In this document: positions 24,501-36,500 of the stretch, one piece after another
Layout: each line of letters starts with the position of its first letter
How positions within the stretch are numbered: position 1 is the first letter of the stretch
Source of the DNA: Haliclystus octoradiatus
Lineage: Eukaryota > Cnidaria > Staurozoa > Stauromedusae > Haliclystidae
NCBI GenBank assembly: GCA_916610825.1
Contig: OU744449.1
Coordinates: forward strand, 3,856,001 to 3,920,000
DNA: 64,000 nucleotides
Direction: 5' to 3'
Position numbers and translations under genes: made by a program
The notes under the pieces: generated by a model
What the model was told of the DNA's origin: nothing
Database searches by the model: none
Seen by the model: the letters and a program-made list of their open reading frames with translations, nothing else

Positions 24501-27500
24501 TATGTCTGACCGTGATTTGTGGCGTTCTTTGTGTAGAAAATATGTAAGGCATAAGAAGGACGGCACATTCCTATAATGTGATTGTCTATACTACTACTAC
24601 TACTACTACTACTACTATATTTCGATAAATCGTTGGGAACATTTGCAAATTTCATGAACTGTTTATAAGGTGTTGAATTGTTCATGAACAGTTCATGATT
24701 GTTTGCAAAGTTCATTAACTGTTTATAAGGTGTTCGTGGACAGTCCATGAATGTTTGTAAAGTTCATGAACTGTTTAAAAGGTGTTAATAACAGTTAATG
24801 AATGTTTGTAAAGTTCATGAACTGTTTAAAAGGTGTTAATAACAGTTAATGAATGTTTGTAAAGTGCATGAACTGAAGCCAATGATTTTTAAGCAGGAAC
24901 TTACCTGGATTTTTGCTCTATTCTGATCTATTTTCAATTGTAATGATGACATCCATTCTTTATAAGGATGGAATGATAATTGCAAAGAAGCAACTACTAG
25001 CTGAAATAGATTACAATAGAAATAACACATGTTACATAGCACAAATAACATTTTCATTGAGCACTGTATCAAAAATAGTGTGAACAAATTAGGGTGATTT
25101 GGAAATAATGTTCTAGAAATAATCAGTTTTTTAGGCACCAATTTTTATTGATCGGAAGACAATCAGCATCGGCAAATCAACCCATTGTTAATTCAAAAGT
25201 TGATAACACTCTGTACAGTTGTTCTCTTTTGTTTACATTGTCTTGTCATTCAAAACGTTTTCCGCTCTGTTTTGTTTTCACCGGTTTGTAATTCAAAACA
25301 TATTCAAAAGGCTTGGCATTTGCATACGTTGAATTCTTTGATCATTATAAACTTTTGATCTACAGGTTGTCTCTTGCTTTTTGTTTTAATTTGTTTTGAT
25401 GGGAAATAATCGTGACAAACCGATTAATAGTCAGAAGCTAACTAATCAGCATCAAACATCGGTAAATTTCATTATCATCTCACCCCTATGTAAAATCGCA
25501 CAATTATTATTATACTGTAGTTACATTGTTAACAATGAGACGCAGTTCATGGATGTTACATGGCTCCATGTTCATGAAATGTTTGTGAATTGTTCATTAA
25601 TTTCGTATTTTTACTCTCACATGGATGAAGACTTGACAATTTACTAATTAAAAATAAATAATATAATTCAGAATAGCTTAGCTCTAATTTAGGAAATATT
25701 TAAAGTGCACATGGCATCAAAGATATGGGCATATCTGTTCTGCGAAGTAGACAATTTCCTTTTCGCGAGAAAAAAGTTACAATTTTTTGAAGTCTAGACT
25801 TTGCAATTTCTCCGTAGTGGGCTCTCTTGTTCATTTCAACATGAGTTCCGACTTTCGAAGGAGCACTATTTCTGAAATATGGTACTTTCAACATTAAATA
25901 ACTCAGCTTATAAGAGTCCAAATCAAAAAAATTATTGTCGCCGTTCCTATTCATTTTGCATGGCCTACTCGATTCCGGAAAAATATATTTGGGTGTTATG
26001 TGCATTTTAAGTCTTTTCCAACTTTTGATTGACAGATAGAAAAGTTACAGTTATTTAGACCACCTGTTGTAGAATTACTTTGATGTCGCCACATAGTGCA
26101 ACTTGATTTTGAACGTTATTGCTGTGCTCTTCTGGGCAAATATCGACCTAAAATACAAAAACACAAAAATCAGAAGCTATTCAGAAATACAGTGAAACCT
26201 GTATATAACAGCTAGCTACAAGAGGCAGATAAATTGACCACTATAGACAGGTGGCCTTTATATATAGGTTTTAATCAATAGAAAGTACTATTTTTGACAT
26301 TGCAAGAGTGACCACTATAGACAGGTGGCCGCTGTATAGAGGTGACCGCTATAACAGGTTTGACTGTATTACATTATTAAATATTATATTACAACTTAGA
26401 ATTACAACTTAGAAAAGGCAATTTAACATTCACTGTAAGCTCGAATGTGAATGTTATTGTGAATAATTCAATGTTTGAAATAAAATCATGATGTGTTTCT
26501 TCAAATTGCTGATACTTCCACACAGACATTATACCTGGATAATTTTCACATCTTTCTTATATCGCGGTGGTAAGCCAAAATGTAATATCCAGTTCAATCG
26601 AGCTCCAATGAGAAGAATAACATCTGCATTGGCTAAAGCCCTGAAAAAATCAAATACAGTTTAAATTTTTTGTTGTAGTTACATTTATTATTTATTCAAA
26701 AACTGGGTAAGCTAGTAAATTTCTTCACTATGTAGTTAATATGTTGGTATTTGAAACCTGTTTGCCTTTTATAGCCAATCGCATTCCTGTCGGCAACCAA
26801 TCATGCCAGGAATTGAACCCAAGGCCCTCTGGGAGAAGCTCCAAAGCATTAACCAGTCCCCTGAGAAAAATAGTTCATGAACTAGTCCATGGACATTGAA
26901 TGACCCAATTTTGATGGACTTTTCATGAACTGTTCATGAAAATTGGGCCACTTAAAGTTCATCAACGAAATGTTCATGAAACTCATCAATTGTTGACGAA
27001 CAGTTCATGAACACTTCATGAGCCTTGTGAACTGCTCATGGACACCTTCATAAGCAGATCATGAACTAGTTCATGAACGTTAAATAGCTCAATTTCATTG
27101 ACTTTTTCATGAACTGTTCACATGTGAAACTGGGCCATTCAACGTCCATGGACTAGTTTATGAACTATTAGACTTTCAGCAAATTCTAAAATGAGAGTAG
27201 GATGTGCAATGTTTAGCAAAGGTTTGAATAGGGTTTGGTGCTAAGTGTTTAGTGCTTCACTAAGACTTTCAGCCAGGGTTCGATAAAAGTTGCGATCATG
27301 CGTTACTAGATCGCGGAAGGCTGAGCTAAAATCCGATTGCAGCCAAGAATTAACTTTTTTATAACAAGATTTTTACTAAATATTAAGATAAAATTATAAC
27401 CTTAGGATTACCGAAGCTTAATATTTGTCCATTCACACATCGATAATTAGTGTTTGTTTACGTTTACATCAAGTTATGAAATATTTTCTTTACGAGTCCA

Positions 27501-30500
27501 CGTCTAAGCCGGATGGAACGTTGACAATCAAATTTATAGCAGACGGCTTTGTTTAGTCTGTTGTTTCATCTTTTCACGAGTTTTCATTGTGTTGAAAATG
27601 GTGTTAAATGGCGTGGTAAATAATTAACGGGAGTTGAATTACAATGATTCGCGATGTAAACAAAACCAGTAAAAGGTGTATAGTAAGACCATGGCAATGA
27701 ACATTCAATTGCGCAGGAACAAATAAAAACCCTTCATTTTATTTAGATAAGATCTATATTTTGAAAAAGCAGAACAAATTACAAATAATTGAACTATTTT
27801 GTACAAACCACCTTTGAATTTAGAAAGGAAATGTTTGTTTTTCCGATTAAATAATTAATTAGGTAATCGATTCTCAACTGAAAACCTAATCGGTACTTTG
27901 GAACCACCAATGAATATTACAAATATCTTTCTTTGTTTATAGCTGATAATTGATATTAAGTATTTCATCATATGTCCGGGAAAAAATCCGAAGGTTTCAC
28001 TTTAAATTATTATTTAATTGTATTCCTGTTGACTAATAAAAAGAGACACTGCTGTTACAAAACAGAAATTTCAGAAAAATGCCTTGAGAAAAACAAGTTT
28101 GATATGTAAAATGGCAGTATATTTCTCATGAACTTCATACAAACAGCTTATCAGGTGAATGTAGACAGTGTTGCCCTACCGAAGGCACCCGTACCACTCC
28201 TCTATTCCCAGATGAGTGGCTTTTTTCGCTGAGAGTAATGATTTTCAAACGCTCTTTGTTGATCTCAGCCGCGACACTGCAGATCAATTTCAACAGATTT
28301 CATGGCAGATAGGTCTTGATTGTCAATGCGCAACGATGAGCCGCAGCCACTCACAATGCAATTCCCTCTGGACCATTCCATCCGCCATCCTCAGATGGTA
28401 CTCATTTGATGTTTCAGATAAAGCCAAGGCTGAGTTGACCTTTGGGGATTTGAACCACGGTCGATCAGATATGATGCGATCTGAAGTTCGGTTGCTCTGC
28501 CATCTGAGCTAATCCTCTTCAGGTGAATGAGATGACAGATGATTCAGTACTTTACATTCAGAGCCATCTATTTGGGACACTCTCTCATGTGCCGCTCTCA
28601 GCTCAATCAGACAGATGGCAGTCAGATGATTTTATGGACAACATTTCTGTTCTGTAAACCCAGGCTCACGAATAAAGTCAAACCTGTTATAACGGTCACC
28701 TTTATATAGCGGCCACCTGTCTATAGTGGTCACTTTTGCAATGTCTAAAATAGTATTTTCCATTGAATCGAACCTGTATATAAAGGCCATCTGTCTATAA
28801 TGGTCAATTTATCTACCGCTTGTAGCTGGCTGTTATATACAGGTTTCACTGTATCATGAATTCAAATTTTTTTGTTTGAAAGCAAAACCTCATTTTCAAT
28901 GAAATGAAAATGGTTAGTTTCGAGCCGTGTCCCAACTCTTATAAATAGATGGCTCTGTTTACATTACTCTGAGTACATACTTTGTTCTAGCAGGTATAAC
29001 ACATTGTTGATGATCATCAGGTAGAACTCCTTTACCCATTGGTGTTGGTAAATAAGGAATACCAGTATGCTCAATAAAATGACAGATTTCCTTCTCTGCT
29101 CTACTATAAGCTGCACCTAGTTTATAAATGAGTTTAAGAGATATTAATTAGTTTAGCCTACCTGGCCAGGAACTATAAATAATATAATGTGAACCATCCT
29201 AATATATTATTTTCATACCACAAATCAATATCATCAACCTTAAACGCTGTATACTGGAGTTGTCACATCTTAAGAAAAATAAATAAAAATGTTGTTGACT
29301 CATTCTACAATTTTGTTAGAAAACATTAACGCTTGCTATACTTGGGAGAGGGAAGACAATGGGTTTAAAAGAAAACACTAGTAGTTAGGGTCTGACAAAG
29401 GAAGGGATCCTGGAATCCTAGATCCCGGAAGGCTAGAGCAAATCAAGAAGAAAATTGATATTTTTTTCATTTAGCAGCAGACAAGTACATGTTTCTGGCC
29501 ATTAGCCTTCATTAGAACTGCTCAGTGAGCGAACAAGGAACTGACTTCGGTATATAAGCTAAGTCAAGATGAGTTATCAATGTGGTGAAAAAAAAACAAT
29601 TTTTTTCATTTATACGTCAAACCTCAACAAAAAATTCAGAAGATATAGCCGTAAATTTTCTAAGATTCTGAAATGCTAAACCTTTGACATGACCAGAGGG
29701 CGGATAAGGAAACGGCAAAGGTCCAACCTCAAGAAAGAGTATCGAGCTGGTTTAGATGAATATTGATTACATGGTTGTTTAAAAAATAAGACTCTTTTAT
29801 CAAAATTATGTTAAAAATGACAATTAAGAAAATTGATATTTTTAATGATTTATTGGTCAAACTTCAACAACAAAAATTCAGAAGGAAATCTTGATGCTGC
29901 TTCTAGGATTCCAGAAAGGCGGAACTTTTTGTAGGGCCTTGTGTGCTGAGTTCATGAACTCTTCATGCACCTCCAGAAATGTTTATCGACACCTTATAAA
30001 CTAGTTTGTGAAAATTAAATGGCCCAAAGTTCATAGGCTTTCCCATAGAGGCTTAATATTTAGTAGGCAAGATTAGACAAGGCTATCCACTGCGAAAAAC
30101 AGTTCAGGAGTTTATGAACAATTCATGAACAGTTTATGAACGTTAAATGGCTCCAATTTTCTGAACTGTTCATGAACCCTCACAGACAGTTCATGAACAG
30201 TTTATGAACAGTTCATGAACATTTCATGAACATTTGGGGCCATTTAACGTTCATGAACTGTTCATGAACTCCTGAACTGTTTTCGCAGGGGATGTGAGTA
30301 AGTTGCAATGTCGTGAATACGGTAGTACGTTCAAGTTTAATATGCTACTACCGGTATAGTCAAAAAATGTTATCAAGCTAGGAACAAGGCAAAATAAATG
30401 ATCTGCCACAGCAAATGATTTTCGTCTTCAAGTTTTCTCCTGGAGTGAGTCAATTCACCAAGCGTGGTAACGCGATCCAAATGCCAAGCACAGTTTGACG

Positions 30501-33500
30501 TAAGAGGCAAGCTCTTAATCCATTCCATACAAACACTTGCTATTTCTGATAAACCGTTATGACGTTCAAGACCTCGTTTCGGGCGATTTTGATAAGATTT
30601 CAAAAAATTTAGATTCCTAAATTTTTTACCGTAGCATCACATAATTTTGATAGTGTTAAATTATATTCTTCTCCGATTCATATGCTATTTGAGTAAGAGG
30701 AGTTTGACCGCAAATATCGAAGCACTTCTAGCCTGCTTCAAGCTGTGATACCACGCCTACCTTTCCCAATTATTATCAAAGGATTGGTAGCATTTCTGAG
30801 AAGATTGACAGCAGCAATGACATCTCCATTTGACGCAGCAGGGGAAGGAACATTGGTACATATTATAGGATATCTAGAAATAGAGTCAATTGAATATTTC
30901 GGTTGATCTATGCCAATCAAACTTTAAATCCATACGTTCGACTCGTAAAAAATTAGAATAAATTTTTTTTACCTTAATGTTGTACCCAAGTGACTTGATC
31001 TACTTTACCAATTCTTTTTTTGATAAACGGATAAGTATTTTTTGAGTAAATAAGCATTTGAAAAAGTGAGAATTTCAAATCTTGAAAAATTCGCGCTCAC
31101 TCTTTGTGATATAATTTTTATAATATGACGTCAATTAATTTTCATTCTCCGCAATTCAAATTTGAAACTCTAACTTTTTCAAACGCCCATTTCTCATAAA
31201 AAAACTTATCCGTTAATAGAATTAACTTGGCAAAGTAATCAAGTCACTTAGTACAACAAGTTATTAGGTAAACATTTTGATTTTTGATGAGTCAACCTTA
31301 TTGTCAGCAAATGTTGTACATTGACAATTTGCATCTAACAAATGTCAATGTGCCAAATTGCAATGTTAATATTGGAGAGCAGTATCCATAATAAAATATA
31401 TCCTGCATAGTATCATGTTCTTAGTTCTCCGAATGTAAGGATGGCCTAGCTGCCGCATTGTCAGCACTAGTTCATAGTCTACATCGATCCAATCAGGGCC
31501 TATCTCTACTGTTCCATGGATCACATTGCAGATTTCGAAATGCATGCATATATCAACCATTGCTAACCTTGGAGGTTGTTTAGAAAATAATTAAATTAAT
31601 AAATGAAAATTAAATATTTTAAACACTGGTTCCCAACGGACAAGACAACAAGTGAAACACGTGATGGAATGTTAGTCCCAACAGACTAATGTGTGACGTC
31701 AAAAAGGATAGATGTTGACTATGAACTAATACCGACCCTGCCACATGGAGATGATAACAGCTCTAGCATGTATGACTGTATCTATAGCTAGCAATGAAAA
31801 TCATGTATCCAAATATATCCTGTATAGTATCATGTTCTTAGCTCTCTGGATGTCTAGTTAGAGTTATCCTTCGAAACATTTACAATTAAACATGTGTAAA
31901 TTAGCAGGGCTGTTTGAAGGCAGATGCACAGGACACTACAGCCAGGGTCCAACAAAAGTAGGAATCCTCGGATCTTAGATTCCGGAAGGTTAGAGAAAAT
32001 TGATATTATTATGATTTATTGGTCAAAGTTCAACAAAAAAATTCAGAAGAAAATATTCAATATGCCTCCAGGATTCAGAGGGACGAATCCCTCGTCAGAC
32101 CTTACCTGCAGCCCTAACTACCATAGGACCTTTTCAAATAAGAAAATTTGGAATCAAAGCACTAAGTATTATTTCATAACTGTTGATTCAGATCCTGCTA
32201 CCTAGCTACTTTTTTATTTTTTTGTATCTATAGTATATATGATAATTTTTTATTGTAGGCCTATCATATAATCCAAAAAGATATTTTTGCTCTTATCATA
32301 GGACCTTTTCAAATAAGAAAATTTGAAATCAAAGCACTAAGTATTATTTCATAACTGTTGATTCAGATCCTGCTACCTAGCTACTTTTTAATTGTATAAC
32401 ATATTTCAAAAAGATATTTTTGCTCTCGTTTTGCGTCTGTGTAGCAAGGTAAATGTAGATCTATTGTGAAATCATCATGGTCAAACTTTCTTAATTGTGG
32501 TAAAACATTTTTTTCTTTTTTGTTTTCAAAATGTTCAAAGAGTTTAGAAAAAGTGAATAATTGAAAATATGCGCACAATCTACATTAAATGTCTGCATTT
32601 ATATGCCTCAAAATTAAAAAATCTTCCTTATCAAGTAAAAAGCATAGCCTATAATTAACAACTAAACATTTTACCAATCAGCCTAATGTTCCCATTGATT
32701 TACTCTACAACAAATCTACCGCACACTTATCTACATTATATATCTGCGCTCATATGCATCAAAATTAAAACATCTTTCTTATCAAGTAAAAAGCTTAGGC
32801 CTATAATTAACAATAATTCATGTTACCACTCAGCCTAAAATGTTTCCATTGATGCGCTTTACAACAAATCGTAGACAACAGAGCTGATGCATGACATTGT
32901 AACATGACTTATTTATAATACATTAACTCTCAACTAAGAACAGCAAGCATTTCGTAATTACTAACAAACTTACATAACTGGACTTTCTGTTGTGGCTTTA
33001 ATTAGGTCTTCAGGCATATCAATGTAGCTTACGCCTGGTCTACCATACAAGGCATAACGCACGCTCTTGAAGAAACAAAAACATTTAATTTTATCCAACT
33101 AAGAAAGTTACAATAGAACATTATATAATCATTGAAAATTAGCAAACTGTCATTTTACATTAATAATAACATGAAAAACATTGCAGAGTGCTCAATACAG
33201 TGACGTAGAACCATGCATAAATGAAACTGAATGCACCCTGCAGGGTCACATTTTACAGGCAAGTAATCAATAAAAGAAAGCTCTATTTCCTATCACAGAT
33301 CGTTGCTGGATTCTTTGTTCTACTATATCCGATTTGGAGTGGAATTTGAATTTGGATTTTGAATGGAGTCAAATTATACAGCAGCACTGCATCTGTGAAA
33401 AATTTCTGAGTTCATGAGCAATTGATGAACTTCAAGACGCGATTCACTAAGAGCCTTGCGAAAAACAGTTCAGGAGTTCATGAACGTTAAATTCATTATA

Positions 33501-36500
33501 ATCTTTCCAAATTCGATTGAAATAGGCGTCAAATAATAGTTGAAACGTCATATAAAAGTATATCAGAAATAGAAATGAATTGTATAGCTTATAATAGATT
33601 TAATGCTTGTGTATTGCGTTGAACTGTGCTTTGGATGAGGAGTGTATGACAGAGCTAGGTGAATTGCTTTCTTCCTGGGCATGATAATTTCCTCTTTTAA
33701 TTGTCAAAATCTTAATGTTGCTAGCAGCTGCATAATTGGAAGGTAAGATTACCTTTTCAACACAAATTGGTATATGGTCAAGAGAACGAGGTCGCATTGC
33801 AGCTTTGCAGTATGGCCTTGCAGCATCCACCTTGCATAAACAAATAAAAGAAACTAGCAATGAATCATATCGTACAAAGAGCATAATATGTTACATGTAA
33901 AACATTATAAAATAAAATATGTGTATGTAAACTGTATATAGCAGCCACTTGCAAGATCTGGATAAATTGACAACTTAAGACAGGTGGCCTTTATATATAG
34001 GGTTGATTCAATAGAAAATACCATTTTAGAAATTGCAAGAGCGACCATTATAAACAGGCAGCCACTATTGCATATTTGACTGTACATAAGATTAGATTGG
34101 AAAATATTGATCATTATAGACAAGGCTTGATCTTTCTACCCCTGAAAAAAGTAGATCATGAGTTCACAGTTGTGACTACGAATGTTGAATATCATTATGT
34201 TTGACTGGAGGGAATTTTCCTGTAGATTTATCATTTCCTCACAAGACGCATAAGCTAGTAGCTTTTATCACAACCTTGCTAAAAAATCTGTGGAGTTGTA
34301 TATGAATTGTATATGAAAAACTGTTCATAAACATAACCAGTTCATGACCAGTTCATGAACTGTAGGCCTACAAGCTTTCACGAACAGTTCATTTACATCT
34401 TTAAAAACAATTCATGAAAATAATCAATGATTCCAATATTAGTTTCAAATCTGTAATGATCAATATATGAGCCATGTATATATTCCAGGATGCTGTACTT
34501 TGTTATTTACCTGCAAATATTCTTGAAATGCACCCATTCCATCAAAAGCGGTATTTGATGACCCACCAACAACAATGAGTGGCCTGAAAACAGATCAAAT
34601 TAGCTTTCAAAGATTCAAAACAATTTCTGATTCGAAAAAACAAAATCTAAAGAATTTAATTTACATCAGCATGGAAATTTCTAAAGGCCTATTGATAAAG
34701 CTACAGAAATGATTGAATTTCAAACGCAGATATCTTAAAATTATAGTTTGTACAAAATATATTTGTTTGTTTACATACCTTCATTTGCAGTGCCGGTAGC
34801 GGAGTATTATCAACTTTGCAAAGCTCTTCTTTGAAAAATGTGTTGCTTTGATGAGCTGGTCATAAACAGTTCGTTCATGAACTTCAGACTTTACAAATCG
34901 CCTACTAATGATTCGTGGACGATTTATGAACAGTTTATCAACTTTACGAACATTCCTGAACTGTTCAGAAACACCTTGTAAACAATTTATGAACAGCTTA
35001 TGATAACTGTTTGTGAACGGTTCATGATTGTTACATAAAATTCATAAACTGTTCAGTGTTTATGACCAATTCATGAATTCAATCAATTTGACAATTTTAC
35101 GCAGGAGAACCTGGCCAAGTCTGCAATACTCTGTTGAACAAGTTGCGCTCGTATAACTTTCAATATTTCTGTAGGTCTGTTAAGTAGCAATCGCTTCATT
35201 ATTAGGTATGCGTATGCACATATATTATATTGTATATTATAGTAGGCCTATATCCTCATTATGATTTAATTTCAACGCTGTCTATTTGAAGCGATTGTGC
35301 AGATGGAGTGATGACCCAGGCTGACCCCTTAAATTGTGTTTATATGGAGAATTTCTGTCTCACCCAGCAGGTAGACAATTCGCCACATATCTAAAACGGC
35401 AGGTTTCTCCGGGCAACTTGAAATTCACATAAAATGTCCATAAAAATGCCATAAGTATTTTCCCTTTTCTTGTTTTAGTCAAATTTTATTGTGGAGCTTG
35501 CAAGCGATGAATTTATAAGTCAGTTCACGGTCAGAGCCCTCTTAATTCATACATTTTGTGTTTTCGTCATGCTTCTATGGATTTGCAAAATCATAGGAGA
35601 ACATATAAAAGAGAGGATTCACAATAAAATTTAATTGAAACAAGAAATAAGTAATTGTTTAGCATATGTTTCAACATTTTTATATGATTTTCAAGTTGCC
35701 CGGAGAAACCTGCCGGTTTTAGTTCTGTGGCGCTCCGGTCTAAGGTGGGATCCCACTGCTCATCCGGTGAGATCCCACCTGGGTGGGCTAGCCCACAAAC
35801 CATATAAACACACCCTATGAAAACAATAGAGAACAGTGGTGGATGTCGATCTCACTCAAAGGTGTCGCTTCACCTTGCCGGGCTGGCCCACCTCACAAAC
35901 ACCTCCTTAGTATCATTTCTTCCTTTAACACATTGAATGACAGATTACTTGATAATTACAGTAGCGAACTATTCATGAATCATGATAATTACAAATCTTG
36001 GTAATCTACCAGCAATTTTCTTTGGCATTTGACATTCCAGCCAAGGCATGGATCAGACCAGGTCCAGAAACAACTAAACACACCGCTGGTCTGTGCAAAA
36101 GACAAAAAGACAAAATAACGTAAATAGTCAGTGATATAATAAAGCTGAAATTACAAAGAAGCTGTGTATGGTAAGCTGCAGGCATGAGAGTAAAGCTCAG
36201 TCAGAAAAGAGGAAAATCCTTTGAAAAATGCTAAAACAATAGCAAAACCAATGTTTTAGGTGATTTTTCTTTGTTTCAGAGCTGATGGAAAACGAGGAAA
36301 TCAGCTTTTCCGAGGAACTCTCTCATATCTGAAGCTGTATAGCTTAGCATTAATCGATAGTTTATAAGTACCTCTGTGTTAGATAACCAATTACTGAGGC
36401 TGTGTAACTTGCCTAAAAGTAATAGAAAATTATTAATGGCACATCCCTCATGATCCTTGCAGGCTCCAGGCTATAGGTGATCTATGAAAGCCCCCCAGTC

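Noticed and set aside
28216..28512. 98-codon ORF on the plus strand
   Set aside because: Lies wholly in a SINE, antisense to its tRNA head; the same SINE elsewhere does not keep the frame.
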